In this document: in pieces, positions 7,215 to 12,573 of the stretch
Layout of the letters: every line of letters begins with the position of its first letter
How positions within the stretch are numbered: the stretch's first letter is position 1
From: Bifidobacterium breve
Lineage (GTDB): Bacteria; Actinomycetota; Acidimicrobiia; Acidimicrobiales; Ilumatobacteraceae
Direction: 5' to 3'
NCBI GenBank assembly: GCA_945869715.1
Contig: CAMBPP010000033.1
Location: 1 to 12,573, forward strand
DNA length: 12,573 bases
The notes under the pieces: generated by a model
Told to the model about the DNA's origin: nothing
What the model saw: only the letters and a program-made list of their open reading frames with translations
Databases searched by the model: none
Position numbers and translations under genes: made by a program

Positions 7215-8258
7215 TCAGCCGCCGATTTGACTCATGCTGCGCACAGGGCGAATGAAATTGACTTGACCTATTTGGTGCCCGGCCCATTTGGTTCCTACTG
7301 CGCGACGTATTTCTGACGCAATGTCGGCATCGCTTGCACCATCGCGCATGAGCACTTTCATGTCGAATTCTGTGGTGGAAAAAAGACACGTGCGAAATTG
7401 ACCATCGGCAGTGAGCCGCACTCGGTCGCAATCGCCACAAAATGGCTTCGTGACCGAAGGGATAACACCCACGGTGCCTTTGCCGTCGAGATAGCGCCAG
7501 CGATCGGCTGGAGCTGCGCCACGTGCTGACATTTGCTCAAGTGGATACACGGCGTGAATTGCGCTCACAATTTCATCTTGGCTGACCACTTTGTTGCCGG
7601 TCCAGCCGTGTTCAGCGTCTAGTGGCATGAACTCAATGAATCGCACTTCTACATTGTTCTCGCGACCAAAAGTTGCCAGGTCAACAATTTCATCGTCGTT
7701 GGTTCCGCGTTCAATAACAGCATTGACCTTGACTGGGCTAAAGCCAGCTAACTGAGCTTCTTGAATTCCTGCAATGACATTATGAAATTCATCGCGGCGT
7801 GTCATTGCTAAAAACTTCTCTGGCTGCAAAGTATCGAGGCTGACATTGACTCGGCTCACACCTGCCGTGAAGAGTTCATGAGCCACATTGCGCAGCGTTG
7901 CACCATTGGTGGTGAGAGCAATGTCGGGGGCTTTGCCGGCAAAGGCAGAGGGTGCATGTACAGGAACGCGTAGTGAAGCTATTTGCTTGACCAAGATGGG
8001 AAGGTGAGCACGCACCGTTGGTTCGCCACCAGTGAGGCGAATGCCGTCGACGAAAAAATGCTCAACACAAATGCCGGCGAAACGTGTTATTTCTTCAAAG
8101 GTGAGCACATCGCTACGGTCGAGCCACACCATGCCCTCTGCAGGCATGCAGTAGGTGCACCGAAAGTTACAGCGGTCGGTGACCGAAATACGCAGGTCGC
8201 GTACAGTGCGCCCAAATGGGTCGACTAGCGCTTCGCCTGTGACCCCCGCAGTACTCAT
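7215..8258 (-). CDS. moaA: GTP 3',8-cyclase MoaA (radical SAM)
   Basis: Radical SAM enzyme that cyclises GTP to 3',8-cyclo-7,8-dihydro-GTP, the first step of molybdenum cofactor synthesis. In 347 residues it has the radical SAM cluster CNFRCTYC (Cys30, Cys34, Cys37), the SAM-contacting GGEP (77-80), and the second, substrate-binding 4Fe-4S cluster ligands Cys274, Cys277 (FCGDC) and Cys291. It also has the C-terminal GlyGly (346-347) that the enzyme needs for activity. It is complete and of standard length. ATG 8256-8258 is preceded 6 nt upstream by TAGACT, which overlaps the moeA stop codon; the moeA-to-moaA gap is 9 nt, so cotranscription with moeA is also expected. It works directly with the moaC product downstream. 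Confidence 0.97.
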   Translation of the reverse strand: MSTAGVTGEALVDPFGRTVRDLRISVTDRCNFRCTYCMPAEGMVWLDRSDVLTFEEITRFAGICVEHFFVDGIRLTGGEPTVRAHLPILVKQIASLRVPVHAPSAFAGKAPDIALTTNGATLRNVAHELFTAGVSRVNVSLDTLQPEKFLAMTRRDEFHNVIAGIQEAQLAGFSPVKVNAVIERGTNDDEIVDLATFGRENNVEVRFIEFMPLDAEHGWTGNKVVSQDEIVSAIHAVYPLEQMSARGAAPADRWRYLDGKGTVGVIPSVTKPFCGDCDRVRLTADGQFRTCLFSTTEFDMKVLMRDGASDADIASEIRRAVGTKWAGHQIGQVNFIRPVRSMSQIGG

Positions 8259-8264
8259 AGTCCT

Positions 8265-8270
8265 AGTCTA
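8265..8270 (-). promoter_or_regulatory. Putative -10 box for leaderless moaA
   Basis: TAGACT on the minus strand, 6 nt (AGGACT) before the moaA ATG; its first three bases are the moeA stop codon. It is the same hexamer as the -10 of the SepX-like promoter. A weak -35 candidate (TTATCA, 18-nt spacer) lies in the end of moeA. Confidence 0.4.
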
Positions 8271-9515
8271 CGCCCCTTCAACAAGGTCTGATAAGAGAAG
8301 AACTCGCACTTCGCCGCCCGCGGCCACCCCTTCGCCATTGGGCAAGACCGCTACAGCATTTGCCAACGCAGATGCTGCTAGTTGATGGCTTCCCTGTTGG
8401 CTCACAGGAGCTACATGAATACGACCATCGTTATGGCTTTTGGCAACCACTCGTTGAAAATGGATTTTGCCATCGGTTTTACGCAAAAAATTGGCATCAG
8501 CAACTGCAAGCAACGCAGGACGTTGCACTAGTGCATGGCCCATCATCTTGCGTAGTGCCGGACGCGCCAACAATTCAAAACTCACCAGCGATGAGACAGG
8601 GTTTCCCGGAAGACCAAAGATGGGAACTTGACGTTGAGCTTCAGACCCGCGAGGAGCACTAAGCATGCCAAAGGCAAATGGTTTAGCCGGCTTAATAGCA
8701 ATTTGCATCCACGTCATTTGTGCAATGCGACCAAGAAGCGCTTTCACCACGTCGTACGCGCCCATGCTTACCCCACCACTGGTAACAATGGCGTCGCACT
8801 CGGCAGCTGCAGTTCTTAACGTCTCTTCCAGAGCTTGTTCGTTGTCTCTCACAATGCCGTAATCAACTGCCACACAACCAGCTTGTGTTACAAGACCCAA
8901 AAGCATGGTGCGATTGCTTTCACGAATTTGGCCAAGCGCGAGTGGAGAACCATCATCGACCAGCTCATCACCAGTTGAAAGCACTGCAACACGCAGCCGC
9001 GGCACGACGGAAACCCGAGGCACGTTGATGCTTGCAAGAACGCCCACCGCAGCAGGGTGAAGTACATCACCAACACGAAACACCACGTCGCCAATGCGCA
9101 CATCATCACCGCGAGGTCGCACAGCTTGGCCCACTTTTACTGAAGCACTCAGTATGACTTCCTGTGGCGTTTTACCTTCTGTTGAATCTTCTACCATCAC
9201 CACGGCATCGGCACCGTTTGGCATCGGTGCGCCCGTCATAATGCGAGACGTTTCCCCCGCACCTAATGCAACGTTCGGAATACCACCTGCAGCAATTTCG
9301 TCGACCACGCGCAAGGTTGCCGGAATATTTGCAACGTCTTGCGCGCGAACGGCGAAGCCATCGACTGCACTGTTGTCAAAATGAGGTACTTCTTCTTTCG
9401 AAACAATGTTCTCGGCGAGCACCAACCCATATGCATCGCTCATTGACACAATGACTGGTGCAGCCTGTTGTACTGCAAGCAGTACTTTTTCTTGGGCAGA
9501 AGCGAGTTCAATCAC
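8268..9515 (-). CDS. moeA: Molybdopterin molybdenumtransferase MoeA / GLP-type
   Basis: MoeA inserts molybdate into adenylylated molybdopterin to give active molybdenum cofactor. The 415 residues cover all four gephyrin-E-like domains: FDNSAVDGFA (46-55), IMTGAPMPNGADAV (92-105), RPRGDD (133-138), then the MoaB/MogA-like domain with STGDEL (180-185), TSGGVSMGAYD (245-255), IKPAKPFAFG (274-283) and GLPGNPVS (301-308). A C-terminal beta domain ends in VLPNGEG. No active-site motif looks degraded, and the neighbours moaA and moaC support a cofactor role. However, actinobacteria also carry a MoeA paralogue (GLP) recruited to cell division with the membrane receptor GLPR, and a GLPR/SepX-like gene lies downstream, so a second role is possible. 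The GTG start at 9513-9515 has TACCGT 7 nt upstream and no Shine-Dalgarno sequence. Confidence 0.93.
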   Translation of the reverse strand: MIELASAQEKVLLAVQQAAPVIVSMSDAYGLVLAENIVSKEEVPHFDNSAVDGFAVRAQDVANIPATLRVVDEIAAGGIPNVALGAGETSRIMTGAPMPNGADAVVMVEDSTEGKTPQEVILSASVKVGQAVRPRGDDVRIGDVVFRVGDVLHPAAVGVLASINVPRVSVVPRLRVAVLSTGDELVDDGSPLALGQIRESNRTMLLGLVTQAGCVAVDYGIVRDNEQALEETLRTAAAECDAIVTSGGVSMGAYDVVKALLGRIAQMTWMQIAIKPAKPFAFGMLSAPRGSEAQRQVPIFGLPGNPVSSLVSFELLARPALRKMMGHALVQRPALLAVADANFLRKTDGKIHFQRVVAKSHNDGRIHVAPVSQQGSHQLAASALANAVAVLPNGEGVAAGGEVRVLLLSDLVEGA

Positions 9516-9522
9516 GTCTTGA

Positions 9523-9528
9523 ACGGTA
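9523..9528 (-). promoter_or_regulatory. Putative -10 box for leaderless moeA
   Basis: TACCGT on the minus strand, 7 nt (TCAAGAC) before the GTG start of moeA. It sits in the short divergent gap with the glycolipid-binding gene, where some promoter for the cofactor operon is required. No consensus -35 and no copy of the GTTAGTGGTCAA motif is found. Confidence 0.45.
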
Positions 9529-9549
9529 CCTGTGAGAAGATGGGTCTAC

Positions 9550-10146
9550 ATGATCTACAGAGCACTTCCTGCTAGCGGTCACGATGTCTCTTGGGATGTC
9601 GTCAACCCCAACCTTGCCGATGGCGGACGCCCGCACAGTACGGTAAAGTTCCGTTGGGAAAATGAGGGTTGGACCCTCGATTGCGGGCTCGGGCCTCAAC
9701 GGTCTCAAGTGGCCATACGTGTGTCTGCCCAGTGGGGAATTCAGCAGGTACTTCTTTTTCGTGACCTTGACGACCCCGACCTGTGGCTCGCCACCGATGG
9801 CTCTGGACGATGGGGAGAAGTCAACGGCGCCCACCGAACCGACCTCGATGGGTGCCATCTGGTTGCCATTGTTGGTTCACCTATCACGCATTGCATCGCT
9901 ATTCGCCAACTGCCATTAGAGGTCGGCCACGGGGCCGAGATCAAAACTGCCATTGTTGACCCCGAGAGGCTGTCGGTCGTTGCCGGCACCATGCGTTTTG
10001 AGCGCATCGCCGAACACCGCTGGCGCTACACCCGAATCTCGCCTGCAGACAGCACATTGCAGGAACTCATTGAGGTCGATGTCGATGAATTTGGGCTCGT
10101 TCTTGATGAACCTGAACAGTTCATTCGGGCCCGAGGCGACGCTTAG
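9550..10146 (+). CDS. Putative glycolipid-binding protein (DUF1089 / PF06475-like)
   Basis: A 198-residue soluble protein with no signal peptide or membrane segment. The order of motifs fits the putative glycolipid-binding family: an N-terminal MIYRALPASGHD resembling 'W+R.d.pGhD', a GWTLDC strand, and RWGEV followed by LDGCHLVAIVGSPITHCIAIRQL (family pattern GC.DvDl..tP.Tn.lpIRrL). MRFERIAEHRWRYTR and a C-terminal VDEFGLVLDEPEQFIRARG follow. The family has a known structure (Pseudomonas PA1994) with a LolA/LolB-like half-barrel; its biochemical role is unproven. The frame also opens at GTG 9532, but the family N-terminus aligns with ATG 9550, which I chose; no Shine-Dalgarno sequence or leaderless box is evident. 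It is divergent from moeA, with 34 nt between start codons. Some expected Arg and Asn residues in the central motif are replaced (ITHCIAIRQL). Confidence 0.75.
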   Translation: MIYRALPASGHDVSWDVVNPNLADGGRPHSTVKFRWENEGWTLDCGLGPQRSQVAIRVSAQWGIQQVLLFRDLDDPDLWLATDGSGRWGEVNGAHRTDLDGCHLVAIVGSPITHCIAIRQLPLEVGHGAEIKTAIVDPERLSVVAGTMRFERIAEHRWRYTRISPADSTLQELIEVDVDEFGLVLDEPEQFIRARGDA

Positions 10147-10199
10147 GGTCAGTCTCCCGATACTCTTTCCTCGCTGCAAAGCCATTGTTTTCTACCTGC

Positions 10200-10204
10200 A
10201 GGAG
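10200..10204 (+). promoter_or_regulatory. Ribosome binding site of the FmdB-like gene
   Basis: AGGAG, 5 nt before ATG 10210. With the acyl-CoA synthetase, this is one of only two clear Shine-Dalgarno sequences in the window, so this gene must have a transcribed leader. Confidence 0.7.
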
Positions 10205-10209
10205 CCCTT

Positions 10210-10533
10210 ATGCCTACCTACGTCTACAAATTCGTTGACTCTGGTGAAACCATTGAAGTTCAGCAGGCCTTCACCGACGATGCCCTCACTGAAGTTGCCC
10301 ACCCGAGCGATGGCAAATTGCGCCCGGTGAAAAAAGTCTTTCAACCTGTTGGCATCACCTTCAAAGGTGGCGGTTTCTACAAGACCGACTCCAAAGGTGG
10401 CAGCTCTGCAACTACCCCTCCAGTGTCAAGTTCAAGCTCCACATCAAGCGACTCGTCTGGCGCAGCAAGCACGCCTACTCCGGCTCCAGCTGCTGCACCT
10501 GCGCCTGCACCTGCACCATCCACTTCTGCGTAA
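10210..10533 (+). CDS. FmdB-like protein lacking all zinc-ribbon cysteines
   Basis: A 107-residue protein starting MPTYVYKF and containing FTDDALT (21-27), KKVFQPVGITFKGGGFYKTDS (41-61), the unmistakable frame of the FmdB putative regulatory zinc-ribbon family. Family members normally carry CxxCG near residues 8-12 and CPxCG near 29-34 to bind zinc. Here the first pair is Phe8/Ser11 (Gly12 kept), the second is replaced by VAHPSDGK, and the whole protein has no cysteine. After the core (1-62) comes a Ser/Thr-rich stretch (65-88) and a Pro-Ala repeat tail (89-103), both likely disordered. Family function is poorly defined; the name comes from a putative regulator in the Methylophilus formamidase operon. 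It follows the glycolipid-binding gene by 63 nt with a good Shine-Dalgarno sequence. Loss of zinc binding is an inference from the missing ligands. Confidence 0.88.
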   Translation: MPTYVYKFVDSGETIEVQQAFTDDALTEVAHPSDGKLRPVKKVFQPVGITFKGGGFYKTDSKGGSSATTPPVSSSSSTSSDSSGAASTPTPAPAAAPAPAPAPSTSA

Positions 10534-10542
10534 CACACAAAA

Positions 10543-10613
10543 GCGTGGCACTACGCGGGCCCCAATGCACACACGTAGAGCATGATACTTTCCCGCAGCT
10601 TGCGCAATTTTTT
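10543..10613 (+). terminator. Weak terminator-like region after the FmdB-like gene
   Basis: Nine nt after the stop codon is a small hairpin (GCGTG/TACGC with one G-T pair, 10543-10556). Further on, a 4-bp hairpin CGCA-GCT-TGCG (10594-10604) is followed after CAA by six T (10608-10613). The second is terminator-shaped, but its stem is very short, so an intrinsic terminator is possible rather than shown. Confidence 0.3.
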
Positions 10614-10665
10614 CGTGCAACATCCCAAATCGCCACAGGGAATTTCTGCACTATTTGCATTCACT

Positions 10666-10720
10666 GCAACACTCATTGTGTTGCGCATCGTTCCGTGAGA
10701 ACGTGGGGGCGTTATGCCCC
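10666..10720. repeat. Three adjacent perfect stem-loops at the 3' end of tldE
   Basis: Read on the plus strand: GCAACAC-TCATT-GTGTTGC (10666-10684, 7 bp), CGTTC-CGTGA-GAACG (10689-10703, 5 bp) and GGGGC-GTTAT-GCCCC (10706-10720, 5 bp). All have 5-nt loops and lie 4 and 2 nt apart. Transcribed from the minus strand, the first hairpin met carries the tldE stop codon in its loop. There is no T run, so a classical intrinsic terminator is not indicated; a T-less terminator or RNA 3'-end stabiliser is possible. The three stems are unrelated in sequence. Confidence 0.5.
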
Positions 10721-12055
10721 GCTCATGGTGACGTCGTTAATGACCAGCGACATGCCATTTGCCGACATTGGCAACCAGTCAACATCGCCGCCAATGGCAA
10801 CAACATCTTGCAACATGCGTTGCAATGTAGAAGCAATAGTGAACTCACGTATAGGTGCCCCTACTTGACCATTGTTAATGAGCAAGCCAGAGGCTCCGGT
10901 GGAAAAGTCGCCCGAAATTGGGTTGACACCCGAATGCAGACCCTGCACCATTTGAATGAGCACGCCATCACTTACTTGCCCAATGAGTTCTTCCTGAGTA
11001 GCGGTGCCCGACACTAATTGCATTGCTAAACAGCTCACTCCAGGTGTTCCTCCTGTGCGCACTGCACTACCCGTGCTCTTTGTTTGGCCTCGACGTGCGC
11101 TGTAGGAAGAGTGAAGGAATTGCTTCAAAACACCGTTTTCAATGAGAACGTTGCGACGTGCGGCTAAGCCTTCACCATCTATATCGGTTGCACTGTAAGC
11201 AAGCGGGTTTGTTGGGTCGTCAATGAGAGTAACGAGCGGGTTTGCTACCGACTCACCTAAACGTTCAGCAAAAAAACTGCGGCCTTTTTGCACATTCTCG
11301 CCGCTAAAACTGCTTGACAATACGCGCAAAAACTGCGCAGTGACATATGGGTCTAAAACAATTGTTGTTCGCTTCGAATTTGGCTTAGTTGCACCAAGAA
11401 GGCGAGTTGCGCGGTCGGCTGCTTCGCGAGCTGCACGTGCCAAGTTGAACTCTGTTGGAGTACGACCCACTGAAAAACCAAAACCTGTTTGAGTTTCATC
11501 GCCATCGTCGGCGAGTGTGCCAACGGAAACATAACAGCCGTTTTCGCGCCCATGGGCCCGAATGCCACTTGTGGTTGCAAATGCTGTTTCACCGTATGCA
11601 TCGTCGTAGTTTGCATCGTCAATACGAATGCGGGCATCGGTTGCCAGCGTGAGTTTTTCGAGTTCTTTTGCAATAGCAATTTTCTCTGCTGTGGGAAAAT
11701 GCGCAAGTTCTTCATTCCACAGTTCCTGTGGCACTTTTGCAACACCATCTGGTTCTGCAAGGCCGGCCCATTCATCGACAGACCCAAATTGAACATTGTC
11801 GCGCGCTTCAGCAAAAACTTCGCTCAGTACTGACTCGTCAAGCGTTCCTGCATACGCATAGCCCGTGCGACCCTCTTTGATGACTCGAATGCCAACACTT
11901 TCTGACTGCGCTGAAACAAAGTGTTCCACTTCACCTTCATAGATGCGAATAGAGGTTTCGCCACCTCGAGAAACATATGCCTCAACCTGTTCACCAGGCT
12001 TTGCTTGCGCAACAATTCGGTCGGCAAGATCTTGCAGCGCATTTCCCGAACTCAT
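10712..12055 (-). CDS. tldE: TldE/PmbA subunit of the TldD-TldE protease
   Basis: Non-catalytic partner of the TldD zinc protease; in E. coli the pair (TldE is also called PmbA) trims the microcin B17 leader and degrades the CcdA antitoxin, acting on unfolded peptides in the cytoplasm. The 447-residue length is typical. The N-terminal part contains EAYVSRGGETSIRIYEGEVE, the middle GRENGCYVSVGTLADD, and the C-terminal part SGVNPISGDFSTGASG followed by IREFTIAST, a strong PmbA/TldE pattern. There is no HExxxH motif, as expected for TldE. The ATG at 12053-12055 overlaps the tldD stop in an ATGA, so translation is coupled. The C-terminal codons and stop lie in a hairpin cluster. No RiPP precursor or modification gene is visible in the window, so the substrate here is unknown. 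Confidence 0.93.
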   Translation of the reverse strand: MSSGNALQDLADRIVAQAKPGEQVEAYVSRGGETSIRIYEGEVEHFVSAQSESVGIRVIKEGRTGYAYAGTLDESVLSEVFAEARDNVQFGSVDEWAGLAEPDGVAKVPQELWNEELAHFPTAEKIAIAKELEKLTLATDARIRIDDANYDDAYGETAFATTSGIRAHGRENGCYVSVGTLADDGDETQTGFGFSVGRTPTEFNLARAAREAADRATRLLGATKPNSKRTTIVLDPYVTAQFLRVLSSSFSGENVQKGRSFFAERLGESVANPLVTLIDDPTNPLAYSATDIDGEGLAARRNVLIENGVLKQFLHSSYSARRGQTKSTGSAVRTGGTPGVSCLAMQLVSGTATQEELIGQVSDGVLIQMVQGLHSGVNPISGDFSTGASGLLINNGQVGAPIREFTIASTLQRMLQDVVAIGGDVDWLPMSANGMSLVINDVTMSGA

Positions 12056-12573
12056 GTTGCAGTTCCACCAACGGTGAGCGACTTCACGCGCAAGGTGGGT
12101 TGCCCATCACCTACAGGAACACCTTGCCCATCTTTTCCACATGTGCCTGGGTTGCCCATCGCAAAATCGTTGCCGAGCATGTCGATATCGCGCAGTACTT
12201 GTGGGCCATTGCCAATGAGGTTTCCTTCACGCAACGGTTCGGTGATTTCTCCGTTTTCAATGAGGTACGCCTCGGTCATGCCAAACACAAAGTCGCCGCT
12301 CGCAGTGTTCACACTTCCACCACCAAGTTTTGCAACATAAACACCGTTCTTTGTTGCCTTCACAATGTCATCTGGTTCTGAACTTCCATTGATGACAAAT
12401 GTGTTGGTCATGCGCACCATCGGGAGATGCATGTAGCTTTGACGACGTCCGTTTCCGCTTTGCAGATGATTTTCTTTGCGAGCGCGCAAGTAGTCCCACA
12501 TGTAGTCGGTGAGAACGCCATTTTCAATGAGAGTGTTTTTCTGACTGTGATGACCTTCGTCATCAATGCCAAT
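12052..12573 (-). CDS. tldD: Metalloprotease TldD, C-terminal part (cut by window end)
   Basis: The frame is open to the right edge and ends at TGA 12052-12054, giving the last 173 residues. Seen: IENGVLTDYM, then GNGRRQSYMHLPMVRMTNTF, GGGSVNTASGDFVFG, and NPGTCGKDGQGVPVGDGQPTLRVKSLTVGG at the end. In TldD the Cys of the GTCGKDGQ motif is the third zinc ligand, joining the two His of HExxxH; that Cys is here (codon 12139-12141), while the HExxxH would lie beyond the window. The protein is therefore the catalytic subunit with an intact C-terminal ligand. It is transcribed ahead of tldE with a 4-nt overlap, the standard arrangement for a stoichiometric complex. Confidence 0.95.
   Translation of the reverse strand: MGIDDEGHHSQKNTLIENGVLTDYMWDYLRARKENHLQSGNGRRQSYMHLPMVRMTNTFVINGSSEPDDIVKATKNGVYVAKLGGGSVNTASGDFVFGMTEAYLIENGEITEPLREGNLIGNGPQVLRDIDMLGNDFAMGNPGTCGKDGQGVPVGDGQPTLRVKSLTVGGTAT

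Noticed and set aside
9572..9583. GCTAGCGGTCAC as a third copy of the GTTAGTGGTCAA promoter motif
   Set aside because: Three mismatches, inside a coding region, and no TANNNT box 17 nt downstream.
10470..10520. Short direct repeats (CCTGCAC and similar) at the end of the FmdB-like gene
   Set aside because: They are the codons of a low-complexity Pro-Ala tail, not a mobile element or CRISPR repeat.
1..12573. A novel defence, RiPP or mobile system
   Set aside because: All genes are housekeeping-like with recognisable families. TldD-TldE could process a RiPP, but no precursor or modifying enzyme is seen, and there are no integrase, transposase, repeat array or tRNA signatures.

Overview
The window reads as ordinary chromosome of an actinomycete, probably Acidimicrobiia (Ilumatobacter-like or a freshwater/marine relative). 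This is inferred from moderate base composition (about half G+C by eye), an FmdB variant and a short three-helix membrane protein of actinobacterial type, TANNNT -10 boxes and apparently leaderless genes. I see no mobile element, CRISPR array, tRNA or rRNA. Thirteen genes (two cut by the window edges) fill almost all of it.

Layout, left to right: the 3' end of a LURP-one/scramblase-like gene (+); queF (-), preceded on the same strand by an adenosine-kinase-like PfkB kinase; a divergent M1-family aminopeptidase N (+); convergent with it, an AMP-forming acyl-CoA synthetase (-), preceded by a small SepX/GLPR-like membrane protein (-); then, reading on the minus strand, moeA-moaA-moaC, three molybdenum-cofactor genes. 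Divergent from moeA runs a putative glycolipid-binding protein (DUF1089/PF06475-like, +) and a cysteine-less FmdB-like protein (+). Convergent with these, the right end holds tldE and the C-terminal part of tldD (-), which overlap by 4 nt.

How the genes work together: MoaA and MoaC together convert GTP to cyclic pyranopterin monophosphate, and MoeA inserts molybdate later in the pathway. TldD and TldE form one heteromeric zinc protease. The PfkB kinase and QueF are 19 nt apart, but their link (nucleoside salvage and queuosine precursor synthesis) is only loose.

Three things deserve attention. (1) A membrane protein resembling SepX/GLPR, the partner of the divisome-recruited MoeA paralogue GLP in other actinobacteria, lies on the same strand as moeA and close to it. 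(2) Two unrelated promoters share the identical 12-mer GTTAGTGGTCAA, each exactly 17 nt upstream of a TANNNT box, and six genes have a TANNNT box 6-8 nt before the start codon, which implies leaderless transcription. (3) The FmdB-like protein keeps the family fold signature but has lost every zinc-ligand cysteine. No obviously new defence or mobile system is visible.
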